A stretch of DNA of 64,000 nt. It comes from Streptomyces flaveus (GTDB lineage Bacteria > Actinomycetota > Actinomycetes > Streptomycetales > Streptomycetaceae). Under the pieces are notes generated by a model. It saw nothing but the letters and a program-made list of their open reading frames with translations. It searched no databases and was not told where the DNA came from. Each line of letters opens with the position of its first letter. The stretch's first letter is position 1. Where the stretch lies: assembly GCF_014647675.1 (NCBI RefSeq), contig NZ_BMPQ01000009.1, positions 1 through 64,000 on the forward strand. Reading direction: 5' to 3'. Positions 31,529 to 42,237 of the stretch are shown here, one piece after another. Made by a program: the position numbers and the translations under genes.

Positions 31529-32981
31529 GTTCGGCCGCTGCCTGTAGGGCTGGGGTGAAGCCGATGCCGCTGTAACAGGCGGGGCGGACGTGGCTTGTGT
31601 CGATGCCTCGGGATGCGAGGAGTCCCAGGATGTGGCGGAGCCGGTCGAGGTGGCGTACGTCCATGACCTTGTTCCACTTCGCCTCGCCGATCGACAGCAG
31701 GATGCCGTGGTCCTGGCCGACCGCGCCGCGTACGACGACGTCGACCTCGTGGGAGGTGCGCGCGGACGGATCGGCGACGGTTCCCGAGGTGACGTCGATG
31801 GGCAGGCCGCCGAAGGTGTCGGGTTCGGCGTGCCAGGAGACCCAGTCGCGGCACAGGTGCTCGAAGTGGGGGCCGACGACCTTGCTCAGGAACGTGTCCC
31901 GGGATTGCGCCCAGGCCTCCGCCGGGTTGCTTCGGCGAGTCAGACGTGCCTGGTTGGGGCGTACCACCGCGTGATGGAACGTGATCAGCGGTTCGGCGAT
32001 GCGATACGCGCTGCGGTTGCCGCGGAAGGCGTCCGGTTCCACGGTCAGCAGTCCGCACCGCTTGAGCACCGTCAACGGCTGCGAGATGTCGGTGGCCTTG
32101 CGACCCACCGCGCTCGCGATGCCGCCGCTGGTGTGATTGCCTGCCGCGACCGCCGCGAGAACGGAGTGGTAGAGCGCCCGGTCGCGTACGTCGCGTTCGG
32201 CGGCCAGCAGGAACTCCGCCTCGCCGTACAGCGGACGGGCCGGGTTGAGAGCCGTACGGCAGACCCAGTCGTCGAAGTCATCCAGTCCTGTCGGCGCGTC
32301 GTCGTCCACGAACTCCCGTCCGTAGGCCGGGGTTCCGCCGACCACGGCGTGGGTGAGGACCGCGAGCCTCGGGTCGGTGATTTCCCAGAACTTGGCTGCC
32401 TCCCGGTAGCCCAGGGAGTGCACGACGAGGTCGAGTCCCGCGCGGCCGTACAGCGGTGACGTACCGGACAGCAGCCCGCCCATGAACGACATCGCGCTGC
32501 CGCAGAGGAGGATGCGGGGGTGGCGGCGCAGATGACGGCCCGCGCGGACACCGATGGCCCGCTGGAGGCGGGATGGGAGGGAGGCGTCGCCCCGGACCAG
32601 ATAGGGAAACTCGTCGATGACGATCGGGACGGGGCGCTGCGCGGCCAGGTCGAAGAGGAGCTCCAGGGCTTCGGTCCAGTCCTGAGGGCGGAGCGGCACG
32701 GGAGCGTCGGTGAAGCGTGCGATCTCCTCGCCGAGCAGACTCAGTGCCTCGGCCCGCGTGCCCTCGACGGCGGCGAAGTAGAAGCCGCCGGTCGCTTCGG
32801 TGAGGGCTTCGAGCAGGAAGCTCTTCCCCCGCCTGCGACGCCCGGACACGACCGCGAGGCGTGGCCCTGGCTCCTCGTCGGAGACGAAAGCGGTCAACTC
32901 GCTCCACTCCCAGTCACGGTCGAAGATCTGGGGCGGCTTGGGGATGGAGCGGTGGGAACGTCGCGCCACAGGGCACCTCAT
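31479..32981 (-). CDS. archaeal-type AAA ATPase (DUF234-containing)
   Basis: A 500-residue P-loop ATPase of the archaeal ATPase/MJ1010-like STAND-related group. The Walker A is degenerate-looking but functional in form (VVSGRRRRGKSFLLEAL, about 44-60), and Walker B is PIVIDEFPYL. The sensor segment RILLCGSAMSFMGGLLSGTSPLYGRA follows, then a winged-helix region and a C-terminal DUF234 nuclease-like domain (EVDVVVRGAVGQDHGILLSIGEAKWNK). The last has a D...E-x-K pattern like PD-(D/E)xK nucleases. The function of these proteins in bacteria is unclear, with defence or mobile-element roles proposed. The upstream region is unusually AT-rich for this genome. Confidence 0.85.
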   Translation of the reverse strand: MRCPVARRSHRSIPKPPQIFDRDWEWSELTAFVSDEEPGPRLAVVSGRRRRGKSFLLEALTEATGGFYFAAVEGTRAEALSLLGEEIARFTDAPVPLRPQDWTEALELLFDLAAQRPVPIVIDEFPYLVRGDASLPSRLQRAIGVRAGRHLRRHPRILLCGSAMSFMGGLLSGTSPLYGRAGLDLVVHSLGYREAAKFWEITDPRLAVLTHAVVGGTPAYGREFVDDDAPTGLDDFDDWVCRTALNPARPLYGEAEFLLAAERDVRDRALYHSVLAAVAAGNHTSGGIASAVGRKATDISQPLTVLKRCGLLTVEPDAFRGNRSAYRIAEPLITFHHAVVRPNQARLTRRSNPAEAWAQSRDTFLSKVVGPHFEHLCRDWVSWHAEPDTFGGLPIDVTSGTVADPSARTSHEVDVVVRGAVGQDHGILLSIGEAKWNKVMDVRHLDRLRHILGLLASRGIDTSHVRPACYSGIGFTPALQAAAERGEVLLVDLGCLYGGA

Positions 32982-33074
32982 TTTTAGTGGCGTACCTCTA
33001 AGAAGTACATCCCTAAGAACGAGAACACACGTCGATGGACACGGGCCAGCGGCATCACGAACCGACGTAAGCGG

Positions 33075-33452
33075 TCAGCAGGGCATGGACCGATGGCTGG
33101 TTGCGTCCTCCCGCTCCTGGGCCGCCATTACTTCATCACCGTGTTCGAACGCCCAGGCACCGAACGCCTCGATCGGCGCCAGCAGGCTCTGCCCCAACCT
33201 GGTGAGCTCGTACTCGACGCGGGGTGGAGCGCCCATGTACGCGCGGCGCTCCACCAAGCCGTTGAACTGCAGCCGACGCAGGGTCTCGGTGAGCACCTTG
33301 GGACTGATCCCGCCGATCCGCTCGCGCAGTTGGCCAGGCCGCGCCGGCCCCTCGCGCAACGCCCAGATCACCACGGCGTTCCACGTGTTGGCGAGCAGGT
33401 CGAACGCGAGCCGGGCGCGGCAGTCGGCGAGGAAGTTCTGGTCAGCGGTCAC
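33075..33452 (-). CDS. HxlR-family transcriptional regulator
   Basis: A 125-residue winged helix-turn-helix protein of HxlR type. The core WNAVVIWALREGPARPGQLRERIGGISPKVLTETLRRL and the wing VEYELTRLGQSL are diagnostic. A cysteine at residue 11 (LADCRARL) sits where several HxlR sensors carry their redox Cys. It is divergent from the NAD(P)-binding reductase at 33528 with 75 bases between, so that gene is the probable target. Confidence 0.9.
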   Translation of the reverse strand: MTADQNFLADCRARLAFDLLANTWNAVVIWALREGPARPGQLRERIGGISPKVLTETLRRLQFNGLVERRAYMGAPPRVEYELTRLGQSLLAPIEAFGAWAFEHGDEVMAAQEREDATSHRSMPC

Positions 33453-33527
33453 TTACCGAATGGTGCCCGAACCGCTTCCTAATGTCGTTCCGAATCCGAT
33501 GGCAGGACTGCCGCAAGGGAAGTGGGC

Positions 33528-34172
33528 ATGGTGAGGATCGGGATTGTCGGCACCGGCAGCATGGCGGACGCCCTGGGTGGGCAGTGGGCGCGGGCCGGCC
33601 ATGATGTGCTCGTGGGCGGACGGGACGCGGGCCGTTCGGCCGCCCTCGGCGAAAGAATCGGCGGACGGGCGGGAAGCCTGCGGGATGCAGCCGAGCACGG
33701 CACGGATGCGGTGCTGCTGGCGGTGCCGTACGCAGCGGTGGCCGGCGTGGTGTCCGGCCTCGCTGACGCCCTTGAGGGCCGGACACTGGTCGACTGCACC
33801 AATCCTGTCGCCCCTGGCTTCGTCCTCGAGACCCGGGGCGGGCCCTCGGCTGCCGAGCGCATCGCCATCGCTGCGCCGGGCACGCACGTTGTCAAGGCAT
33901 TCAACCTGTGCCACGAGAGTGTGTGGCGGCTGACTCCTCCCGTCTTCGACGGCCGCCCCCTGGCGGTCCCGCTCTGCGGCGACGATGCACTGGCCCTCGA
34001 CACCGTTCAGCGCCTGGTACGTGACCTCGGCTGCGAGCCGCTCAATGGTGGAGGGCTCGAGCGGGCAGCCCTGCTAGAGGCGACCGCCGCGTTCCTGATA
34101 GGCCTGTGGGTGGGCGAGGGAGCGGACGCCCAGGCGATTGTGCCGCCGGTCGAGTATGCGGAGGGCCGCTGA
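33528..34172 (+). CDS. NADPH-dependent F420 reductase-like oxidoreductase
   Basis: A 214-residue Rossmann protein of the F420_oxidored / NADP-binding group. The dinucleotide motif is GIVGTGSMADALGGQW (about 5-20), the second strand DVLVGGRD has no acidic end, which favours NADP, and the central loop VDCTNPV and AFNL segment are family hallmarks. The ATG at 33528 follows AAGGGA. It may transfer hydride to F420 or a small carbonyl. It is probably regulated by the divergent HxlR protein. Confidence 0.87.
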   Translation: MVRIGIVGTGSMADALGGQWARAGHDVLVGGRDAGRSAALGERIGGRAGSLRDAAEHGTDAVLLAVPYAAVAGVVSGLADALEGRTLVDCTNPVAPGFVLETRGGPSAAERIAIAAPGTHVVKAFNLCHESVWRLTPPVFDGRPLAVPLCGDDALALDTVQRLVRDLGCEPLNGGGLERAALLEATAAFLIGLWVGEGADAQAIVPPVEYAEGR

Positions 34173-34241
34173 AGTCTGGCCGCCAGGGGGCAGCTTCGGT
34201 CGCCATGCCCCCGGACGGGCCGATTGATGCCAGCCCCAGCC

Positions 34242-36134
<1,893 letters not shown>

Positions 36135-36179
36135 CTTCGTCCCCTTCCACCCGGGCGCTTCCCGCCCTCCAGCACAAAA

Positions 36180-36200
36180 CTTGAGTGCGCTCTTGTCAAC
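36180..36200. promoter_or_regulatory. imperfect HAIR (HspR) box
   Basis: CTTGAGT-N7-TGTCAAC compares with the HAIR consensus CTTGAGT-N7-ACTCAAG at 11 of 14 positions, one half-site being perfect. It lies upstream of the lone dnaK gene. Confidence 0.5.
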
Positions 36201-36329
36201 ACCCACCAGGTACCCCGGAAACGCGTACGCCGCACCTGGAGCAGCACCTGCAAACGACGATGCCGCGCCCTGCGGGAGGCGCGGCATCGAGGTGCGTACG
36301 GAGTGCTTGCAGACGGGTCAGGCAGGCAG

Positions 36330-36755
36330 TCAGGCCAGCTCGGCCGTCAGCGTGATCGTGGTGCCGGTGAGGGCCTGGCTCACCGGGCAGTTCTTCTTGG
36401 CGTCCTCGGCCGCCGCGGCGAAGCCGTCCGCGTCCAGGCCCGGCACCTCGCCCTGGACGGTGATGTGGATGCCGGTGATGCCCTCGCCGGGCTGGAAGGT
36501 CACGTCGGCCTTCGTCTCGAGGCGGGTGGGCGGGGTACCGGCGCCGGTCAGGCCGTGCGACAGGGCCATGGAGAAGCAGCTGGAGTGGGCGGCGGCGATG
36601 AGCTCCTCCGGGCTGGTCTTGCCGTTCGCGGCCTCGGCTCGCGACGGCCACGACACCGGCTGCGAACCGATGCCCGAGGAGTCGAAGGTGACGGTGCCGC
36701 TGCCCTTGAGCAGTTCGCCCTCCCAGACGGTGTGTGCGGTACGCGTGGTTGCCAC
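36330..36755 (-). CDS. OsmC/Ohr-family peroxiredoxin
   Basis: A 141-residue OsmC-type thiol peroxidase that reduces organic hydroperoxides. The two catalytic cysteines are visible: Cys in AAHSSCFSMALSH (about 60) and Cys in KNCPVSQAL (about 125). The N-terminus TAHTVWEGELLKGSG and the TSPEELIAAAHSSC region are diagnostic. The GTG at 36755 has AAAGGAC upstream. It is monocistronic in appearance, between the dnaK and phosphodiesterase-like genes. Confidence 0.93.
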   Translation of the reverse strand: MATTRTAHTVWEGELLKGSGTVTFDSSGIGSQPVSWPSRAEAANGKTSPEELIAAAHSSCFSMALSHGLTGAGTPPTRLETKADVTFQPGEGITGIHITVQGEVPGLDADGFAAAAEDAKKNCPVSQALTGTTITLTAELA

Positions 36756-36892
36756 GATGTGTCCTTTCGATGGGTCCCTGGATCGGTCCGTACGCCCCAT
36801 CCGATCACATCTGCGCCCGGTGCAGTCGGAGGGTCCGGTCAAGAGCGGTTGAACGGCAGGTGAGCACCCGGCGGGATCTGCCCGGGCTCCCG

Positions 36893-39043
36893 TCAGGCCG
36901 CCCGCTGATCGCGACGCGCTGGCAGCGGGATCTGCGGCCCGGCGGCCTCCCGCAGCCAGCGCCGCAGGACACGGTGCACCTGCTCGGCGCCGACGAGTTC
37001 CGCCCCCTCCGCGCAGGGGGGCGGCAGGTCGAGGGGCGACATCAGAAACGCTTCACCCTGGGCGCCGCCGAGTCCGCCGTGGGAGCCGATCTGCTCCTCG
37101 AAGGCGAGGACTTCGCCGTCCTGGGGCTCGTAGGAGGAGTTGACCATGATGTCGGCGACGTGCGGGAAGGAGTGCGTGCGGCGTACGGCGGCGGCTGCGG
37201 CGGGGCCGAAGTCGGCGAGCGGGCCCGGGTTCTCCTCCAGCTGGTCCACGGGGATCTCCACGCCGTGCGCGCCGAGTACGAGGCCGCCGTGCCGCTCGCT
37301 CCTGACCAGGACGAAGCCGATGCCGGGGTGGTTGGCGAGTGTGGACAGCAGGGCAGGGTGGCGCTCGTCGATCTCCTCGCGGCTCATCCGGTGCGGTACG
37401 TCCGGGAAGGACACCAGGCCCAGGTTGCCCGACGCCAGCACGATGGGCTCCGAGCGGCGGCCGGACGGGCGGTGCTGTTCGCCGCCCTCCTCGACGGGCC
37501 GGTGCAGCGCGGCCCGTACGGTGGCCCGGGCCTCGGCACCGCTGTGCGTACGCCGCGCCTTGCGGGGCACGGGCAGTCCGCAGCCGGCCCTGACGAGTTC
37601 GCCGAGAGCGAGTCCGTAGCGGGCGCGGAAGGTCTCGCCGGGGCTCTGGCCGTGGTCGGACAGGACGACGATGCGGTACGCGCGCGGGGCGTGCTCGGCG
37701 ACCTTCGCGATCAGGGCAAGGGAGCGGTCGAGGCGGCCCAGGACCTTCTCGGCGTCGCGGCTGTACGGGCCCGAGTGGTGGGCCACTTCGTCGTACGCGA
37801 CCAGGTCCGCGTAGACCGCGGCGCGTCCGGCGAGCATGTCGCCGATCACGGCGGCGACGACGACGTCCCGCTCGACGACGGTCGCGAAGGCGCGGATGAA
37901 GGGGTACAGGCCGCCGCGTTTGACGCGGGGGCGCTGCTTCCTGAGGCGGGCGCGGGTGGACTCGCCGATCTCGCGGCCGACGTCGGCGACGAACGACATG
38001 GCGGTACGGACGGCGTTGGCGGGGTCGGAGAAATACGCGAAGTAGCCCGCCCGCGAACGGTTCTCCTTGCCCCGCCGCGCCGCCACGGACAGCACCAGGG
38101 CGAGCTGGTCGGCGCCGCCGCTGAAGAGGTTGCCGCGGCTGGCGCCGTCCAGGGTGAGCAGACCGCCGTCGCCGGTGCGCTCGATGGCCCGGCGCTGGAG
38201 TTCGGCGGCGCTGGTGGGCCGGTTGCAGACCATCACCTCCCGGCTCTCCTTCTCGTACCAGCGGAAGGCGGGGATGTCGTGGTTGGAGCCGTGCAGGATG
38301 CCGAGCTGGCTGGCGCCGGTCTGGCTGGACCAGTCGGTGCGCCAGAGGGTGAGGCGGTGGGTGGGCCCGGCGCCACGCTCGCCCTCGCGGTCGCCGTCAC
38401 GTCTGCTCTTGCTCTCGCCCTTGCTCTCTTGCTTGCTCTCGCCTTCGCTTCTGCCGAGCCAGGCGGCGACCGTGGGCATCAGGCCCCGCCCGACCGCGTC
38501 CAGCAGTACGTCATGTCCCACGCCGTCGAGCTGGAGGAAGACGGTGCCGGGAGTCGACGGCCCGCCCTCTCCCAGCTCCTCCGTGCGACGACGGTCGGCC
38601 AGGCGGTACAGCCTCCTCCGGTACGCGTCGTCGTCCCGGACGGCGAGGGCCGCGCCGGTGGCGGAGGCGACCGCGGACATCACGGCGGCGACCACGACGG
38701 CGGTTTCCGGGGCGACCTCGCCCCGTCCCGAGGGATTGAAACGCAGGACGACGAGGAGCAGCGAGCCGTTGAGGAAGAAGACGAGCAGTCCGAGGACGAG
38801 GGCGGGCACCAGGAGGAAGGCCCGGACGAGGATGGGCCACACCAGGGCCGAGAGCAGACCGAAGCCTCCGGCGCCGACCGCGGCGGCGACGGTGATACGG
38901 GTGGCGCTCTCTCCGTCGGCCGACTGGATCCGGAAGTCCGGCAGGATCCCGGCGAGCACCAGCATGGTGACAGTGGAGACCGCCCACACCGCGATACTCC
39001 GCAGGACGGTACTGCCCAGCCGCCGCCATCGTCTGTCGCGCAC
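36893..39043 (-). CDS. membrane-anchored alkaline-phosphatase-fold protein (phage-holin-like N-terminus)
   Basis: About 716 residues. The N-terminal third holds about four hydrophobic helices like phage-holin/DUF4112-type segments (for example VSTVTMLVLAGILP and FLLVPALVLGLLVFFLNGSLLLVVL). The C-terminal part resembles type I phosphodiesterase/phosphatase folds (VFLQLDGVGHDVLLDAV, DLVAYDEVAHHSG, IVVLSDHGQSPGETF), with Asp/His metal ligands intact. Between them a repetitive GRSEGESKQESKGESKSRR stretch replaces an ordered loop. The GTG at 39043 has GAGAGG five bases upstream; an in-frame GTG at 39103 is the alternative. The substrate is unknown. Confidence 0.85.
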   Translation of the reverse strand: MRDRRWRRLGSTVLRSIAVWAVSTVTMLVLAGILPDFRIQSADGESATRITVAAAVGAGGFGLLSALVWPILVRAFLLVPALVLGLLVFFLNGSLLLVVLRFNPSGRGEVAPETAVVVAAVMSAVASATGAALAVRDDDAYRRRLYRLADRRRTEELGEGGPSTPGTVFLQLDGVGHDVLLDAVGRGLMPTVAAWLGRSEGESKQESKGESKSRRDGDREGERGAGPTHRLTLWRTDWSSQTGASQLGILHGSNHDIPAFRWYEKESREVMVCNRPTSAAELQRRAIERTGDGGLLTLDGASRGNLFSGGADQLALVLSVAARRGKENRSRAGYFAYFSDPANAVRTAMSFVADVGREIGESTRARLRKQRPRVKRGGLYPFIRAFATVVERDVVVAAVIGDMLAGRAAVYADLVAYDEVAHHSGPYSRDAEKVLGRLDRSLALIAKVAEHAPRAYRIVVLSDHGQSPGETFRARYGLALGELVRAGCGLPVPRKARRTHSGAEARATVRAALHRPVEEGGEQHRPSGRRSEPIVLASGNLGLVSFPDVPHRMSREEIDERHPALLSTLANHPGIGFVLVRSERHGGLVLGAHGVEIPVDQLEENPGPLADFGPAAAAAVRRTHSFPHVADIMVNSSYEPQDGEVLAFEEQIGSHGGLGGAQGEAFLMSPLDLPPPCAEGAELVGAEQVHRVLRRWLREAAGPQIPLPARRDQRAA

Positions 39044-39154
39044 GCCCACCTCTCGCTGCCTCCCACCGACTCCCGCTGCCGAAGTCCGTTCCCACATTGT
39101 CACAACGGGTGAGGGCGCACGGACGTCAGCAGACAGAGGGTGAACCCCCGCGAT

Positions 39155-39580
39155 TCAGCGCCCGTCGTACCCCGCCGTCGGCATCGACAGCCGGCGATGG
39201 ACCGACGCCTTCATCTGCGCGTCGTACGCCGGTTCCGCGTGCCCGACCGTCTCGATGCGTACGCCTCGCCGGGCGCACTCGGCGGTGAACTCGTCGACCG
39301 AGGCGAGCGCCCGCTCCAGCACCCGACGGCTGGGCGCGACGAACAGATCGACGCGGCCGGCCTCGACGTCCTCCCAGAGCGCGCCATGGTCGGGGCGCAG
39401 TCCGCGTACGAGGAGTTCCCGGGTGATGACGTACCCGTGCTCGGCGGCCCAGCGCGCGCACATGGCGTGCTGGCTGCGCGAGTCCACCAGGAAGGGATCC
39501 GTGTCCAGTTCCTCCAGCGGCGTCAGACTGGCGATGGCCGTGACGCGAAGCAGGCCGGAGGCGTTGTGCGTGTCTCCCAT
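39155..39580 (-). CDS. hypothetical protein with a resolvase-like fold
   Basis: A 141-residue protein with the look of a serine-recombinase N-terminal domain: CARWAAEHGYVITRELLVRG, then DHGALWEDVEAGRVDLFVAPSRRVLERAL, then ARRGVRIETVG. These follow the resolvase pattern of strand, helix and conserved Arg positions. The nucleophilic serine segment (YxRVSxxxQ) is replaced by SLTPLEELDTDPFLVDSRSQ, and no DNA-binding domain follows. It is probably a catalytically dead relative of unknown role. The ATG at 39580 has GGAGGTGAGGGG upstream. Confidence 0.55.
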   Translation of the reverse strand: MGDTHNASGLLRVTAIASLTPLEELDTDPFLVDSRSQHAMCARWAAEHGYVITRELLVRGLRPDHGALWEDVEAGRVDLFVAPSRRVLERALASVDEFTAECARRGVRIETVGHAEPAYDAQMKASVHRRLSMPTAGYDGR

Positions 39581-39664
39581 GGTGTCCCCCTCACCTCCGG
39601 TTTCGCCGCTGACCCTACCCCTGCCCGTAGGCTCTGGGGGAGTCGCACGAAGGGAGCAAAGGGG

Positions 39665-40438
39665 GTGCCGGTGGAGATCACTTGGTGGGGTCACGCGACC
39701 TGCACGGTCGAGGACTCGGGCGTGCGCCTGCTGACCGACCCGTTGTTCGCTCGTCGGCTCGCTCATCTGCGCCGTCGCCGCGGGGCTACGCCCCCACCCG
39801 AGGCGGCACTCGCGGACGCGGCCCTGGTCTCGCATCTGCACGCCGATCATCTGCACGTTCCCTCGCTGGCGCGGCTCGCCGCGGGCACCCGGGTGCTGGT
39901 GCCGCGGGGCACCATGCGCGCCGTGCCCGGGCTGCGCAGGCTCGGCCATCTACGGCTCACGGAGGTCGCGCCGGGCGACGAGACACGGGTCGGTGACCTG
40001 GTCGTACGGGCCGTTCCTGCGCGGCACGACGGGCGGCGCCTGCCACTCGGGCCGCATCGTTCGCCCGCCCTCGGCTATGTCGTCGAGGGCGAGGGGCGGA
40101 CGTACTTCGCCGGGGACACCGGCCTGTTCGAGGAGATGGCCAAGGAGGTCGGGCCCGTCGACGTGGCGCTGCTGCCGGTCGGCGGCTGGGGACCGTATCT
40201 CGGGGAGGGGCATCTGGACGCCGGACGGGCCGCCGAGGCGCTGGCCCGGCTGCTGCCGGGCAGCGCGGTGCCGGTGCACTACGGCACGTACTGGCCGATC
40301 GGCATGGACGCCGTGCGCCCCCATGAATTCCATGCGCCGGGCCCGGAGTTCATGCGCCTGGCGCGCGAGAGGGCGCCCGAGGTGGCCGTGCACCTTTTGG
40401 GGCACGGCGAGAGCGTACGGCCGGAAGTCGCGCGATGA
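39665..40438 (+). CDS. metallo-beta-lactamase-fold hydrolase
   Basis: A 257-residue MBL-fold enzyme. The N-terminal ITWWGHATCTVEDSGVRLLTDP is typical of the UlaG/YtjC-like group. The metal-binding motif HLHADHLH (H-x-H-x-D-H) is complete, with RHDGRR, AGDTGLF and later VHYGTYWP and LGHGES segments. It probably acts on a phosphodiester or lactone. The GTG at 39665 lies after an AAGG-containing site. It overlaps the DedA gene by ATGA, so they form an operon. Confidence 0.9.
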   Translation: MPVEITWWGHATCTVEDSGVRLLTDPLFARRLAHLRRRRGATPPPEAALADAALVSHLHADHLHVPSLARLAAGTRVLVPRGTMRAVPGLRRLGHLRLTEVAPGDETRVGDLVVRAVPARHDGRRLPLGPHRSPALGYVVEGEGRTYFAGDTGLFEEMAKEVGPVDVALLPVGGWGPYLGEGHLDAGRAAEALARLLPGSAVPVHYGTYWPIGMDAVRPHEFHAPGPEFMRLARERAPEVAVHLLGHGESVRPEVAR

Positions 40439-41049
40439 TCCTGTCCGCGGCGGCCACGGTGCCGCCGGAGACGACCCAGCAGGCGGTCGGCTACCCGTCG
40501 TTGTTCCTGTTGGTGCTGATCGGGGCGCTGGTGCCGGTGGTACCCACGGGGGCTCTGGTGAGTTCGGCCGCGGTGGTGGCCTTTCATCAGACGGCGCCGC
40601 TCTCGCTGCTGATGGTGTTCGTGGTGGCGTCCGTCGCGGCCTTCCTCGGTGACATCGCGCTGTACTGGCTCGGGAAGCGCGGGATGGGCTCGAAGAACGG
40701 CTCGCGGTGGCTGCAGGCACTGCGTGATCGTGCCCCGGAGGACCGGCTCGCGCAGGCGCAGGAGCGGCTCGAAACGCATGGGGTGACCGTGCTCGTGGTG
40801 TCGCGGCTCGTTCCGGCGGGGCGGATTCCGGTGATGCTGGCGTGTCTGATGGCGCGGATGCCGATGCGGCAGTTCGTACGGGGGGATGTGCCGGCCTGCC
40901 TTGCGTGGGCGGTGACGTATCAGCTCATCGGGATACTGGGGGGCTCGCTGTTCAAGGAGCCCTGGGAGGGTGTGGTGGCCGCGGTTGCGCTCACGCTGGT
41001 GGTCAGTGCGGCTCCTGGTGTTTGGCGGCGGGTTCGTAAGGCCGTGTAA
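40435..41049 (+). CDS. DedA/SNARE-associated family membrane protein
   Basis: A 204-residue DedA-type integral membrane protein. The DedA core is visible: VAAFLGDIALYWLGKRGM (with the family FxGD-like motif) and VVSRLVPAGRIPVMLACLMARMP (conserved Arg-x-x-P-x-G-R). About five membrane segments are present. DedA proteins are linked to lipid flipping (undecaprenyl phosphate or phosphatidylethanolamine recycling) and membrane-potential homeostasis. It is translationally coupled to the MBL-fold gene before it. Confidence 0.9.
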   Translation: MILSAAATVPPETTQQAVGYPSLFLLVLIGALVPVVPTGALVSSAAVVAFHQTAPLSLLMVFVVASVAAFLGDIALYWLGKRGMGSKNGSRWLQALRDRAPEDRLAQAQERLETHGVTVLVVSRLVPAGRIPVMLACLMARMPMRQFVRGDVPACLAWAVTYQLIGILGGSLFKEPWEGVVAAVALTLVVSAAPGVWRRVRKAV

Positions 41050-41053
41050 CGAC

Positions 41054-41160
41054 TGCGGGTTCGTTGTGGCTGGTCGCGCCCACGCGGCGGAGCCGCATAA
41101 TGTCACAGCCCCGCGCCCCTGAAGGGGCTGCGCCCCCTTCAGGGGGCGGTAGTTCCCCGG
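41054..41160 (+). repeat. dispersed extragenic repeat, copy 3, with terminator-like hairpins
   Basis: It starts GCGGGTTCGTTGTGGCTGG and continues TCGCGCCCACGCGGCGGAGC and AGCCCCGCGCCCCTGAAGG. It shares about 70 nearly identical bases with the inverted copy at 46615-46738. It lies between convergent genes. The terminal CCCCTGAAGGGGCTGC and CCCCCTTCAGGGGGC hairpins could terminate both genes. Confidence 0.75.
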
Positions 41161-42237
41161 TCAATCCAGCACCTGGGACGCCCCGACCGGCAAGTCCCAC
41201 AGATCCTCTCGCGCCAAGCCCGCCCTCTCCCAAGCCTCCCGCACCCGCGTCAGCGGTTCCAGCACCGGCTCCACCGACAGTACGAACGTGGCCCAGTGCA
41301 TCGGTGCCATCCGGCGGGCGCCCAGGTCCTGGGCCGCGCGGACCGCCTCCTCCGGATTGCAGTGGACGTCGCTGAGCCACCAGCGGGGCTCGTACGCACC
41401 GATCGGGAGGAGGGCCAGGTCGATGCCGGGGTAACGGTTGCCGATGCGGGTGAACCAATGGCCGTAACCCGTGTCGCCCGCGAAGTAGACGCGTCGGCCG
41501 TCGGGTGCGGTCAGGATCCAGCCGCCCCACAGAGTGCGGCAGGTGTCGTGGAGGCTGCGCTTGGACCAGTGATGGGCGGGCACGAAGTCGAAGCGGACCC
41601 CGCTCAGTTCAGCCGCTTCCCACCAGTCGAGCTCGGTGACACGGGTGAAGCGGCGGCGCCGGAACCAGTCGCCGAGCGCGGCGGGGACGAAGACGGGGGT
41701 GTCGCGCGGGAGCCTGCGCAGGGTCGGGGCGTCCAGGTGGTCGTAGTGGTTGTGGCTGATGACCACCGCGTCGATGCGCGGCAGTTCGCTCCAGGGCACG
41801 CCAACGGGCGTGACCCGGGCGGGAGTTCCGAGGATCTTGCGGGACCAGACCGGGTCGGTGAGGACCGTGAGTCCGCCGATCCGGATCACCCAGCTCGCGT
41901 GCCCGGCCCAGGAGACGGCGACGGTCTGCGTGTCCACACGCGGCAGTGGGGCCGGCTCGTACGGCAGCCGGGGGATGTCGGCGAGGCCTTCGGGTCCCGG
42001 CCGCAGCGCGCCCTCGCGGGCGAAGCGGGCGAAGCCGCTGAGGCCGGGCAGCGGGGCGGTCAGCCGGTCGGCGAAGGACCGCGGCCAGAGCCGCCGCTCG
42101 CCGAGCGGGCGGGGCGCGGCGAGCGGCGTTCCCGTTCCGCCCGCGGGCACGGAGGAGGACACCGGCTCATCGGCATCCATCGAGGAGGAGGACGAGGACG
42201 TGGTGGTGGTCGAGGTCGACTCGGACTGCTGCGTCAT
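41161..42237 (-). CDS. NAPE-PLD-like metallo-beta-lactamase-fold hydrolase
   Basis: A 358-residue MBL-fold enzyme resembling N-acyl-phosphatidylethanolamine phospholipase D. After a Ser/Thr-rich tail (residues 1-20, STSTTTTSSSSSS) the metal site HNHYDHLD is complete, with later PAHHWSKRSL, FAGDTGYGHW and DLALLPIGAYEPR segments and His in MHWATF. The ATG at 42237 overlaps the upstream aminotransferase-like stop (ATGA), so the two are coupled. It could act on phospholipids or acyl-amides. The polyserine N-terminus is odd, a possible linker or recoded repeat. Confidence 0.88.
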   Translation of the reverse strand: MTQQSESTSTTTTSSSSSSMDADEPVSSSVPAGGTGTPLAAPRPLGERRLWPRSFADRLTAPLPGLSGFARFAREGALRPGPEGLADIPRLPYEPAPLPRVDTQTVAVSWAGHASWVIRIGGLTVLTDPVWSRKILGTPARVTPVGVPWSELPRIDAVVISHNHYDHLDAPTLRRLPRDTPVFVPAALGDWFRRRRFTRVTELDWWEAAELSGVRFDFVPAHHWSKRSLHDTCRTLWGGWILTAPDGRRVYFAGDTGYGHWFTRIGNRYPGIDLALLPIGAYEPRWWLSDVHCNPEEAVRAAQDLGARRMAPMHWATFVLSVEPVLEPLTRVREAWERAGLAREDLWDLPVGASQVLD

